Both the position numbers and the translations under genes were made by a program. Positions 44,684 to 56,300 of a stretch of 64,000 bases of DNA are shown in pieces; positions within the stretch are counted from its first letter, which is position 1, and each line of letters begins with the position of its first letter. Source of the DNA: Luidia sarsii (taxonomy: Eukaryota; Echinodermata; Asteroidea; Paxillosida; Luidiidae); contig OX465110.1 in NCBI GenBank assembly GCA_949987565.1, forward strand, positions 18,695,139 to 18,759,138. The letters run 5' to 3'. The notes beneath the pieces were generated by a model that did not search any database, had not been told where the DNA came from, and worked only from the letters and a program-made list of their open reading frames with translations.

Positions 44684-44801
44684 GCATCGGCCAGGGTGCG
44701 CTACCCTGTTGTGCAGCGCCTTTGGCCCTAGTTGAAACCCCGCAGCGATGTCTATCCCGAGGGAAGGTCATTGGACGAGACACTATGGAGAAGTCATTCC
44801 A

Positions 44802-45159
44802 TTAAAGGCCCAATACAACATTGGGAAGATCAATGTCCACAGATTTCCTTCTAATTTACACAGTTTATATAATGGTCATGATAGAATCCTCATGTTGAAA
44901 TCTTACGGTCTGAGATACTGTACTTTTCGAGAAATCTTCACTCAAACGTGGACAAATAGTTTATTACTTGCTAGTAATAAACTATTTCTTACACTACAGA
45001 ACGGTGCGTAAATTGTGACTGTCTTTTGCATTTTCTACTCTCTCAGATTACCATTTGAACTAAAACCTTTGCAGTATTGCTTTTTTTTAATGTTAAATGG
45101 TTTGACACACAAACTGTGGTAATCTTTTGACCTTTACCAATGTTGTATAGGGCCTTTAA
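44802..45159. mobile_element. TTAA-type element copy 5, inside the HYDIN 3' UTR
   Basis: TTAA at both ends, termini AGGCCCAATACAACATTGGG and CCAATGTTGTATAGGGCC, inverted relative to the 42298 copy. Contains TTATTACTTGCTAGTAATAA. Confidence 0.85.
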
Positions 45160-45476
45160 AGCCTGTACAGAAGTAAATGACTTGCATCTAGAAGATATAA
45201 GCAATTACATGTAGTCACAAGATTATAAATGGCAGAACTACTACTACATACCATTAATGAAAATGTGTGTTCCTTGGTTAATTTACAATAGAATGATTTG
45301 AAACGTTCTTAATGTTGGTTTAGAATAGCAATTAGGCCATTAACTTTGTGAGTTTAATTAATTCCACTTTGTATTCTGTACATGATATTAATTGCTTGAT
45401 GTATAATACTACAGTCTGTGTAAATATGTGAAAAAACTATTTTCTGGTGATTGTTACAATCTTACAATATCAATCA

Positions 45477-45482
45477 AATAAA
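45477..45482 (+). terminator. Candidate HYDIN polyadenylation signal
   Basis: Canonical AATAAA about 800 nt after the stop. A second AATAAA lies at 45820-45825 and is an alternative. Confidence 0.5.
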
Positions 45483-45499
45483 GTTAGCTATTTCCGTCT

Positions 45500-45930
45500 G
45501 TAGAAGTAATGTTATTCCATCCATATATTTTATCAATTTGAAAATAAGTCTTTTTGATGATAGAGTAATGTATTCCTTGATCCATAATTGGAGTTCCGTC
45601 CGGTCAGGTAAATTTGCACTCTTCAAAAATTCCTTTTAAATGAATTGCATTAATTTTTTTCTCAGATTTTCTCAGATTATATGGAGGCGTGTTAATGTTC
45701 TTCCGTCCAAAATTTCTGGGTTTTTGTGTGTACATAATTGATCTCTATTCTGTTTTTGGTTTTTGTTTAAGCATTTAGCCACTGCTTATGGTACACTGTG
45801 TGATTGGAAACTTAATGAGAATAAAACATGATTGCTCTGCAGTTCAATACACAAAGTATATTGATGTGTTTGTTTGTTTAACTGATATCACATTGTGGGT
45901 GAAACAGTATAGGAGGGTTTGGTCTCTTAA
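45500..45930. other. AT-rich intergenic sequence
   Basis: No gene or repeat recognised. A second AATAAA is present at 45820. Confidence 0.45.
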
Positions 45931-45985
45931 AAGCCCTGTTCGCACTGGACTTTTTTTCCCGGGGATTTTTAAGTCAAGATCTATG
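45930..45985. mobile_element. Fragment of the CGCACTGGACTT element
   Basis: TTAAAAGCCCTGTTCGCACT then GGACTTTTTTTCCCGG, the left end of the 22821-23287 family. Confidence 0.55.
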
Positions 45986-46200
45986 ATGCAACGTGGTACC
46001 CGCCGCTATACATTATTCGAATCCACCACACGACCTCGACCAGCTCGGTGGTCCAGTGGTTAAGACGTCCGTACTAGAATTCGGGAGTCGCGGGTTCGAA
46101 TCCCGCCCGAGCTGCCTGAAATATTTTGATCAGGCACCGGGCAAAGCACTGAGCATTCAGTGTTTACCAGCACGTCGAGTAAGGGCAAAACCTCTTTAAA
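45985..46200 (+). mobile_element. SINE family B, tRNA-like head intact
   Basis: A 72-nt tRNA-like module (46042-46113) with a perfect 7-bp acceptor stem (AGCTCGG/CCGAGCT), a perfect 5-bp T stem, box A TGGTCCAGTGG and box B GGTTCGAATCC, followed by a tail shared with other copies. The anticodon stem does not pair. Confidence 0.8.
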
Positions 46201-46209
46201 TAGTCATGC

Positions 46210-47250
46210 AATCCGAAATTCAACATTTTCCCAAAAAATAATGGTAGTAAAGCCTTACTTTATTTTAAAAGTGCTTTATTTGGGTTTGCACCAGTGAGAC
46301 AATGTCCTTCTACCAAAATCTATCAACATCATTACATGTACATGTATTTACATAGCTCGATAGAGATGAAAATATTACAAAATAGTTTTAAGAAAACATT
46401 CTGTCCACTTACAATACAATATAATACAAAAGAAGATTCCCCTTTCTCTATGGAAAATTACATACCGTATATGAAATGATGCATAGTTGACACAGAATTG
46501 TCTTTCCTCGCTCCCTAATTTGCATAGCACATGTATATTGTCTACTATCCACAATACCATTTTTTTTACTGTGGTAATACTTATATATATATTCTTTTGG
46601 GGGAGGGGGACCAGACTACTAGGTACTTTTGCCAGGGTAATAGGTACTTATGAAAGGGCAATTGGTACAGTGAAACAATGGAAGATAGTACTTGATCACT
46701 TAGCACTTATATGAAGGCAATATGAAGGTATGAAGTACCTTTGAAAGGAAAGTTAATACTTGACTTAAAATATGAGTCCCTTTAAAGGGACAGCTGGACA
46801 TTTTATTAGGGTGGATAAGACCTTTATGAGGACACTTTAGGACTAGGACAGGACCTGCCACTATGCTTGCACAGCTTGAAAAATGACTGGACAACATGTC
46901 TAGCCACTGAAGAATTTTACTAGACCTGAGCTTTTTCTTATTTAGACCTGTAGTACTGTATGTAGTTAGTCTGTGGTGTTACGTGCAGACGGCTTCAATT
47001 TGTTTCAGCATGGCGCAAACGGGTAATTTCTCCAGAAATGTTGTCAGCAAGGCAATGAAAGCTTGCAATTTGAATCAGATATCAACTGTAATTATACGGG
47101 CACCCTGTTTTTCTTAATTCTGCCAGAAAAAGGAAAACATACAGTGCAGTCACACACTGGACTAGACTGGCGCTGAAATCACTAGACTTGGTTTACGTTC
47201 CACCAGATATTTCAACGTTTGGGTCTATAGTTGGCTGGGAAAAGTTTTGA
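46210..47250. other. Gap between converging genes, likely MTBP 3' UTR in part
   Basis: AT-rich. It contains short repeats of GGTACTTATGAAAGGGCA type near 46610-46750 but no recognised element. Confidence 0.4.
46802..46807 (-). terminator. Candidate MTBP polyadenylation signal
   Basis: AATAAA on the minus strand about 450 nt after the MTBP stop. Further copies at 46275-46280 and 46259-46264 are alternatives. Confidence 0.4.
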
Positions 47251-47253
47251 ATT

Positions 47254-47358
47254 TTAAGACTTGTTCATCCTGTTCTGCTCAAATTGAACCACAAAGTCAG
47301 CATTGGCTTCAGCTATCTTCTTCATCTCTTCGATCAGACCTCTGGAAGATGTGAGGTC
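47254..47358 (-). CDS. MTBP: MTBP terminal exon 17
   Basis: Residues 917-950 and the TAA stop. DLTSSRGLIEEMKKIAEANA then DFVVQFEQNRMNKS, directly comparable to human DLKTSRGLFEEMKKTANNNA. The acceptor is TTTGCAG. Confidence 0.94.
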   Translation of the reverse strand, partial: DLTSSRGLIEEMKKIAEANADFVVQFEQNRMNKS

Positions 47359-50300
47359 CTGCAAAGCGGACAGGAAAGGAAAAAGAGATCAAAATCTGGT
47401 TTCTACATGTATGACACCATTTCCAAAACTGCTCATTAGTATTGATTTTTTTTTTAAATGCTGGGTACCAGTGAGAAATTAAATATATATCACACATATT
47501 TGGCTGGTAACCAGCTCTTGATGACACACCAACATTAGTGCTGCAAACTTTGTGCTAGTGAGACCATTCCTAGACTGAGCAATTTCATGCTACCATTCAC
47601 TTATTGAAGAAACACGACGCTAAAATATGGAGGGATACAGGCAGTGTCTTCATCCCTTAAAATTCATTATACCAATTTTTGTTTTTCAAAATGGCGGGTT
47701 TCAGTCACAAATCCAATATATCGTGTGCATGTTTGGCTGGTAACCAGCTTGTACTGTTATAACAACATTAGTACATGTACATTGTAATGCTGATGAAATT
47801 CGGATGCTTAGCCATTACATGCCAACATTCACATGAAGGCAAAGAAACATGACACTAAAACATAGAGGGATACAGCTTAGATTTGGTAAAAATGGTTTGT
47901 TATAAATTGTTTTCATAAGCATCGTGACTACCTTTACGTAGAGCTCAGTCATTCTGTACAGGCGTTCCATGCAGGGTTTGTAGCACACACTGTCCTTGGT
48001 AATGCCTCGGCTGATGATCGTTTCCTTGACAACCTGTCTCAGTTTCTAAGAGCAAAAACAAAAACCCATCAAATGAGAACAAAACCCACCAAATGAGAAC
48101 AAAACCCACCAAATGAGAACAAAACCCACCAAATGAGAACAAAACCCACCAAATGAGAACAAAACCCACCAAATGAGAACAAAACCCACCAAATGAGAAC
48201 AAAACCCACCAAATGAGAACAAAACCTACCAAATGAGAACAAAACCCACCAAATGAGTCAACATTAAAGTTCTCTTTGAACAAATGTTGGTAAAGAACTT
48301 CGGGTTATTGGATATATATTTTTTTTAATTGGAATAATTTATTTTGGAGGTTTTAGGATGATTCAAAGCACAACATGTAAAGCAATGCTCAAATTTTCCA
48401 GTCAAATTTTTGTAGCCATTTTTCATTTTTTTTTTTCTGACAGAAATAATCTTCCAAGTAGGGTTGTAATGATTTAGGGCAGGGGGAGGTGAAGACTGTG
48501 CTAGTCTTGTTTCAAGGCTGCCATGTCTCACCAGTCTCGTCCTCTCTGAGTTGGACAGTTTCCTTGGCTTGGTGGCAGACGTCGCTGCCGCTGCGGAGTC
48601 CTTGGTTGGGGCCGGGGCCTGTGCTTGGTCTGGCTTCCCGCTCAGCGCGATGCGTTTGCGGGGCGAGGTCCTGGTGGGCACCAGCCTGAGTGCACAAGGG
48701 TAAGTTTACGGTCAAAGCGTGGGTGGCTTCTTGAAACACCCCTGGAGATGTCCTATTGTAATTCATTTGAGAGTTCAGTCCAGCCCAATGTTGCACCAAT
48801 CATAAAAAGGGATTGTTTGGCGTGCTTTTATAGACAAGAGGAATTGCTGGGGGTTCCCTACTCACCTATTCTTTTCCTGAGACACTGTTTTTGCCGCGGT
48901 CTCTTCGTTCCCTCTCTGCCTCGGTGCTCGGACCAGACTTCCCGGGCTCGTCTTGTGACCGGCGCGCTCAGCCAGCGCCGGCGCCCGCCGGCGCTTCTCG
49001 GCCGATCTCTGCCCCTTGGCCGCCGACCCCTGACCTCGGGCGCCCCCCGACCAGCGGCGGGCCGGTCGCTGGCGGTGCCCTCCCCGGGGTGTCCTGGCGC
49101 CTTTGGGATCGGGTTGCGGGGAGGACGGCTGCTGCTGCTGCTGCTGCTGCTGGGGTAGGGTGAGGGTGGCCGGGGAGGCAGCCTGCTCTGAGGAGCATGT
49201 GGAGGAGGTCTCGTAGCGGACGTAGCGCTGCTGCATCCTGGAGAAGCGCCTGTCCAGCTGCTGACTCCGGCCAGAGTCCAGGCAATACCTGAAAGAGGAG
49301 GTTTGCATCAATATTAACCAGGAAAATGCTCTGACATATAATGCTGCTATCTCTTACCATGACACACTAAACATAACTGTTGGTTCTTTTTTTCTTTTCA
49401 AGTTCATGGTTAATAGATGACAAATAATGTTGGGCTAGCTCTTTTTTTGCCGGAGCCTTGCAACGTGTCACTCTACACAAGAGGACTGTCCTAAGTGGTC
49501 TCTGGTTCTATCATTATTTCAAATCCAAACCACATCACAAAACACATTCAGAACTGCTAGTCATTGAGGTAAGTCACCAATTTGGGAGGGACCGAGTTCA
49601 TGGAGTGTACAGGCTGGATCTGTTATATCATAGTCATTTGGCATAGTTGTAATTTAGTTAGTTCTTTTTCCATATACATGTATATATTTTATATATTTTT
49701 TTGATTTTTGTATTATTATTATTATTATTATTATTATTTTTTTTTTTTATCATTATTATTTTTATTTTTTTCTGTCATCCAATTAGTTTGGAGAGCCCCC
49801 TGACAGAAACTAGTTTCTTTTGGGCAATCCTTCGGGAGTTAATTGGTTGTTTCTGTTATTGTTGCTGTTGTTGTTTGTCTGTTTGTTTGTTTGTTTTAAT
49901 TGGTTGATTTATTTCTATTTTCAACTTTATTCTTACTTGTGTGCTGTGATGTGAATGCTGTACATGTATCCCCAAAAATGAAATCAAATTGTAAATAGTC
50001 ATTGATGGCGCGACCATGAGTCAGGATTGCACCTTGTGGTTGGAGATCCGAGTCTGCGAAACCGGTGCTCACTTTTTTCGAGCCCGCTGCAAATTTGCTT
50101 GAATCAGACTCACAGTCAATTCAGCTCGTGTTCTGGTGGGTGGGTAGGTGGGGGGAGGAGGGAAAGGTTGTGTCTGGAAGGTTTTTGGACGGCCAGTCTT
50201 CCGTGCATCGGCTTTGGCTTCGGACTCACAGTATCCCGGGCAAGGAGGACTTCTGGGCCTCTTCGAAGCTGGCCGCTTTGAGGTCGGCCCAGGAGGGCAA

Positions 50301-53300
50301 ACTGGGGCAGGAGTTGCCGCCGTTGTTCGGGCACGCCGGGGCCACCGGCGAGAGGTCCTGGGCAGTGGGAAGACCGCTGGCCTGGAAGTGCTTGAGAAAC
50401 TCTTCGGCCGTCAGCGTGATGGCTGGAGAAATGGACAGAGGGAGTCTACATTACACTATGGCAGAACACAGGAGGGACCTCTTCATGGCGGGGGCATCCC
50501 GTTTACTCTTGGCTTGGGTGTCCCTTGTATCAGTCAGTCGAATGCAGGCACTGTGGTTCACTGAATGGCCCACTGTGTGCACTCTGAATAGAGTCACTGC
50601 ATCCACACAGTCCCTGGTATCAGTCAGCTGAATGCAGGCACTGTGGTTCACTGAATGGCCCACTGTGTGCACTCTGAATAGGGTCACTGCATCCACACAG
50701 TCCCTGGTATCAGTCAGCTGAATGCAGGCACTGTGGTTCACTGAATGGCCCACTGTGTGCACTCTGAATAGAGTCACTGCATCCACACAGTCCCTGGTAT
50801 CAGTCAGCTGAATGCAGGCACTGTGGTTCACTGAATGGCCCACTGTGTGCACTCTGAATAGGGTCATTGCATTCACACAGTCCCTGGTATCAGTCAGCTG
50901 AATGCAGGCACTGTGGTTCACTGAATGGCCCACTGTGTACACTCTGAATAGGGTCACTGCATCCACACAGTCCCTGGTATCAGTCAGCTGAATGCAGGCA
51001 CTGTGGTTCACTGACTGGCCCACTGTGTACACTCTGAATAGGGTCATTGCATCCACACAGTCCCTGGTATCAGTCAGCTGAATACAGGCACTGTGGTTTA
51101 CTGAATGGCCCGCTGTGTGCACTCTGAATAGGGTCATTGCATCCACACAGTCCCTGGTATCAGTCAGCTGAATGCAGGCACTGTGGTTCACTGAATGGCC
51201 CACTGTGTGCACTCTGAATAGGGTCATTGCATCCACACAGTCCCTGGTATCAGTCAGCTGAATGCAGGCACTGTGGTGCACTGAATGGCCCACTGTGTGT
51301 ACTCTGAATAGGGTCATTGCATCCACACAGTCCCTGGTATCAGTCAGCTGAATGCAGGCACTGTGGTTCACTGACTGGCCCACTGTGTACACTCTGAATA
51401 GGGTCATTGCATCCACACAGTCCCTGGTATCAGTCAGCTGAATACAGGCACTGTGGTTTACTGAATGGCCCGCTGTGTGCACTCTGAATAGGGTCATTGC
51501 ATCCACACAGTCCCTGGTATCAGTCAGCTGAATGCAGGCACTGTGGTTCACTGAATGGCCCACTGTGTGCACTCTGAATAGGGTCATTGCATCCACACAG
51601 TCCCTGGTATCAGTCAGCTGAATGCAGGCACTGTGGTTCACTGAATGGCCCACTGTGTGCACTCTGAATAGGGTCATTGCATCCACACAGTCCCTGGTGT
51701 CAGTCAGCTGAATGCAGGCACTGTGGTTGACTGAATGGCCCACTGTGTGCACTCTGAATTGAGTCATTGCATCCACACAGTCCCTGGTATCAGTCAGCTG
51801 AATGCAGGCACTAAGGTTCACTGAATGGCCCGCTGTGTGCACTCTGAATAGGGTCACTGCATCCACACAGTCCCTGGTATCAGTCAGCTGAATACAGGCA
51901 CTGTGGTTCACAGAATGGCCCGCTGTGTGCACTCTGAATAAAGTCACTGCATCCACACAGTCCCTGGTATCAGTCAGCTGAATGCAGGCACTGTGGTTCA
52001 CTGAATGACTCACTGTGTGCACTCTGAATAGGGTCACTGCATCCACACAGTCCCTGGTGTCAGTCGGATGTATACGGGCAGTAAGGTTCACTGAATGGCC
52101 CACTGTGTGCACTCTGAATAGGGTCATTGCATCCACACAGTCCCTGGTGTCAGTCGGATGTATACGGGCTATAAGGTTCACTGACAAGCTCATTCCTGTT
52201 TCTCCACTCACTGTTATTGGCTGGGGCAGGCACAGGCATTCCAGCAAGCATCATCTCGCCAGACTTGAAGCGTTTGATCTTCTTCTCCAGTGCTGCGTGG
52301 TTCTGCAAGGCCAGACGTTCCGGCCACTGGGATGGACTGACATCTAACTCTGAAAAAGACGCAAATCTCCCCAATAAAATGTTCCTAGTCGAATCACGTT
52401 ACAAAAACCTGTATCAATTGTGTGTAATCCAAAATCTGATATAGCCAAGGGTCGATTTCACCAAACTCGTCGTAACCTATAATCAATCGCAAAACAATGA
52501 GCACAAGAACCATTTGGCCTTACACAACTTACGATGGGTTATCTATCGTAAAGTGAGATACGATGCATCGTAAGGCTGTGTGAAATCCCACGACCAAACT
52601 GATTGCAAGGCTAAAAATGTTAGTTGGGCGCAAAGATTTGACTGTTAAATCAATTGAACTGGGTTTCACAACTTAGCAATTGAAATCAAACAAAGAAAGA
52701 AAAACCTGACTAGGAACTTTTGACCCCCCCCCAAAAAAAAATCCTTCAGGTCTATCTAGTCAGCAAGCAGTTTGCAAACAAAATGGACAAATGAAAAGCG
52801 GGGGTGTGATCCCTGGAGTTATACGGCAATTAATGGTTGAATCGCTGCTGACTGGCGCCCCCACCCCTGCAAAGACTAGTTGACTATTTGGGAAGGCCAC
52901 CGTCTAAGGGCTGGACAGCTCAGATGGAAGAGCACTGGTACATTAGTCCAGAGGTCTCGGGTTCAAGTCCCAGTCCAGTCGACGTTTTCTTTGCCAATTT
53001 TTCAAAATGGAAAGAAAAAGAAGAAAACTTCTCGGTCTACATAAACAATTATTCATACAGCAATGAGCAAAGTATTTCCCCGACTCTCACCGGAAACGAT
53101 ATCGGCATCGAGCACGTTGCCCTCCCCGCATTCGCCGGCCTCCGCTTCTGTGGCCATGGCATCCACCCTGGCCATGATGGTGGAATAGACGGTCCCCATC
53201 AGCAGCTGCAGTTCGGAAGCACTGATGACCGGTTCCCCGCCCTCTGCCTCTCTCTCCTCTTGAGTGGCAGGCGAGAATTGGGAAGAGGGTGATCAAATCT

Positions 53301-56300
53301 GTTAGAATGAGGAACTGAGGCTGTTTACGAAATGGAGGCTTAGGCTCGGGCTTAGGCTTCGTCTCCGTCTGACAAAACCTGTAAATCCAGGTTGTGGTTT
53401 GTTTACGAATTTGAAGGTTTTTGGGCTGGATAGGTACAGAGTAATCACCAAGAAACTGGGGCCAAACGCTTGTATTTAGATGCCTGTGATATTATAACGA
53501 GTAAGATAAAAATGACTGAAGCCTGAGCCCGAGCCTAAGCCTTCATTTCGTAAACGGCCCATAGTGTCCACGATACTTTCTGCTCGGTTTATTTTCATAA
53601 ATATATCCATGAGTTTAATTGAACAGACTGTGGTCTGGGGCACGGGCCCCATGCAGCAACCATGAAGAAATGGGGGAATCACGGACTCTAAACCTCTGTC
53701 CGTGTGGACAAATACAAACCCATGAGGACGCCATTAACGCGTGCCCTGTGGTGAGACCCCTGTTCCGCTGAGGAACAATCTGTTATGACTATATTTTGTA
53801 CTGTATTATAGTTGAGTGGTGCGCACAAGGGGCGCACACACAGGGCGCGCCCATATTGGGCGCTCGCGGCTGTTTAGAATAATGTTTATTTTTATTAAGC
53901 GGCTATTTAGAGTGATTTCTGAATTTTTCTAAGATTGCTTGACATTTTGCCGATTACTATTGAAGATGGACACACGTCCCTAGACCTCGTCTTCAAGTTA
54001 TGCTGTATAACTGCAACTTCTGAATCAGGTTCCCTGCGTGTATGTAGAACGACATCGGCATATTATAGATCTACTGGGGTGAAAAGTTGTAAGTCGTTTC
54101 TCTGTTGTCTGAAGTCCTGATTCCAGCTATCACGTTTTTCATGCCTGCCTTATATTTAAGACAGACTCGACTGCATAATTACTGTATACTTAGACTGTTT
54201 CCCTTTCTTCTGATTTGATTCTTTTCAGAATTGACTAAATCATTTTATATCGGTTAATCAGTAACCCACCTCCGATTCCGTCCCCTCGCCAACCCCCATG
54301 CCCACTCACAGAGGCGGATGAACCAGGACTAATGTACTACCTCATCAACTGCCAATTTTGACTGCTGAGGTTGACATACGTGAGAAGAAGACTATTTGTG
54401 AGAGCATCTTCTAAATTTGGAGCCTGTACAATGAAGCGAACAGTCAGCTATTGCAAAGTATGCGGGGACCAATTAAATAAATATCAAAAGTTAGAGGACC
54501 TTTCCCAAAGGTCCTGCTAAGATCGAAACGTCAGGCCCCCTAACTTTTGAGATGCCTGTATTGCAGGTCACTTTAGTCAGTGAGCAGTTTGCAACAGTTT
54601 TTGTATTAACTTCATGACCAATGAAATAGAGTAGGCCTAACAAATTAGGTTTGAAAATCGTCAAGGCACAAACAAATCCTCCTTGGTAAAATAGAATGAC
54701 AAGGTCAGGCATGCAACTTTTGAATTGTAAAAAAAGAGGAAAATGTCCGAATGAAACTGGCAGCGCGAAGCATGAAGCCCTTACGGTGTGTGGTTTGGGG
54801 CCTGCTTAAGGGCCCGGGAAAATTTTGGATTCTAGATGCTCTGTGGTGCATTCTGAGTAGTTTGTGACAACTTATGACTTTGATTTATAAAAAAAACAAA
54901 AAAAAAAACAACGCGGAAATCTGCGGATCCGCGGACAAGTTGCATGCCTGCAAGGTATATACCTATACATTTACGTGGTATTCATTGCTGGCAACATGAA
55001 CTCGGCTATAGTTTGCATAACAGCGCAAAATACGAGTGGAACTTAGGCGCTACAGTCTCACCTAGCAATGTCTTGATGGCCTCGGCCTGGGCTAACTTGA
55101 TGGTCTCCAACAATGTCCGAACCTGGTGACCATCCAGACTGGGAAGGTCGTTGATGGTGGATCCGTCTTTCTTGGGATCTGCAGAAAAAAGAAAAAAAAG
55201 AAACCCAAAACCAATTTGGAGTTAATTTCTCTACGTCAATCAAATAAACACCTTCGGCAACTGGGTTGACACCAAGGCTTCAGGCACTTAGGGTCGGGCT
55301 TTGGGTCGCATCTCAAAACTGTAGCAGGTCTAAACTGCAGAGTTTAACCACACAAGTAGACCACCTTAGTCAATTTGATTTGAGCCACAACTGAAAACAC
55401 ACGTGTATCAAAACAGATGCTTGTCAGATGTTCATGTTTTTCTTCAATTCGATTTGCTGGGTCTTCCAAATCTGTTTTACAAGAAAAAAAAACCCCAAAC
55501 AATCCATTATGACCAACGCGACATTTTAATCAAGGGCCCATAGCCACAGGCCTAACATCCTCAGCATGGATAAACTAAATCAACCTCACTCAAGTGGCCA
55601 GAATAAGTCACAAAAGTCGGGCGAAGAAGATTGGCTAGGACGTGTCCTCAGAGAGCAGAGGGATGGTCATTGTTCCATTGCATTAAACGTAACATCCAGA
55701 AGGGAAAAAAGGAAAAGTTGGAAGACCAGAAACCAACTCGGAGACGCGCAGTTTGGAAAAGGTGAGGAATGCGTGAGGTTTGGAAAACGAGGAATGAGGC
55801 CAGACAGTGTGCCAAGGTCAGTCAGGAAGAAATTGAGCCAAAGCGTGTACCAGAGGGCATGGAGAGGATGGTGAGGTGAGGTGAGGTGAGGCAAGGTGAG
55901 GTGAGGCGAGGTGAGCAAGGTGGGGTGAGGTGCAGTGAGGTGAGGCGAGGTGAGGCGAGGCAAGGTGAGTGAGGTGGGGTGAGGTGGGTTAAGGTGAGGC
56001 GAGGTGAGGTGTGGCAAGGGGAGCGAGGCGAGGCGAGGTGAGGTGAGGCGAGCAAGGTGGGGTGAGGTGGGGTGAGGTGAAGTGAGGTGAGCGAGTTGGG
56101 GTGAGGTGGGGTGAGGTGAAGCGAGGTGAGGCAAGGTGAGGTGAGGCGAGGCGAGCAAGGTGGGGTGAGGTGCAGTGAGGTGAGGTGAGGTGAGCGAGTT
56201 GGGGTGAGGTGGGGTGAGGTGAAGCGAGGTGAGGCAAGGTGAGGTGAGGCGAGGCGAGCAAGGTGGGGTGAGGTGCAGTGAGGTGAGGTGAGGTGAGCGA

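Larger units (their letters stand above)
44684..45500 (+). other. HYDIN: Probable HYDIN 3' UTR
   Basis: Non-coding sequence after the TAG stop. It contains a full TTAA-flanked inverted-repeat element (44802-45159) and then AT-rich sequence with AATAAA at 45477. The exact 3' end is inferred. Confidence 0.5.

Noticed and set aside
46042..46113. Functional tRNA gene
   Set aside because: The anticodon stem does not pair and the flanks are repeated elsewhere. Assigned to a SINE.
48056..48257. CRISPR-like regular repeats
   Set aside because: Units are contiguous with no spacers. This is a eukaryotic intronic minisatellite.
50451..52247. 598-codon minus ORF
   Set aside because: Consists of 90-bp tandem units, is out of frame with MTBP exon 12, and resembles no known protein. 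Kept only as a finding about the array.
52909..52980. Functional tRNA gene
   Set aside because: Imperfect T and anticodon stems, and embedded in the repeated SINE body.
55566..55874. 102-codon + strand ORF in MTBP intron 9
   Set aside because: No homology recognised, no splice or promoter context, and it runs into the GA-rich array.
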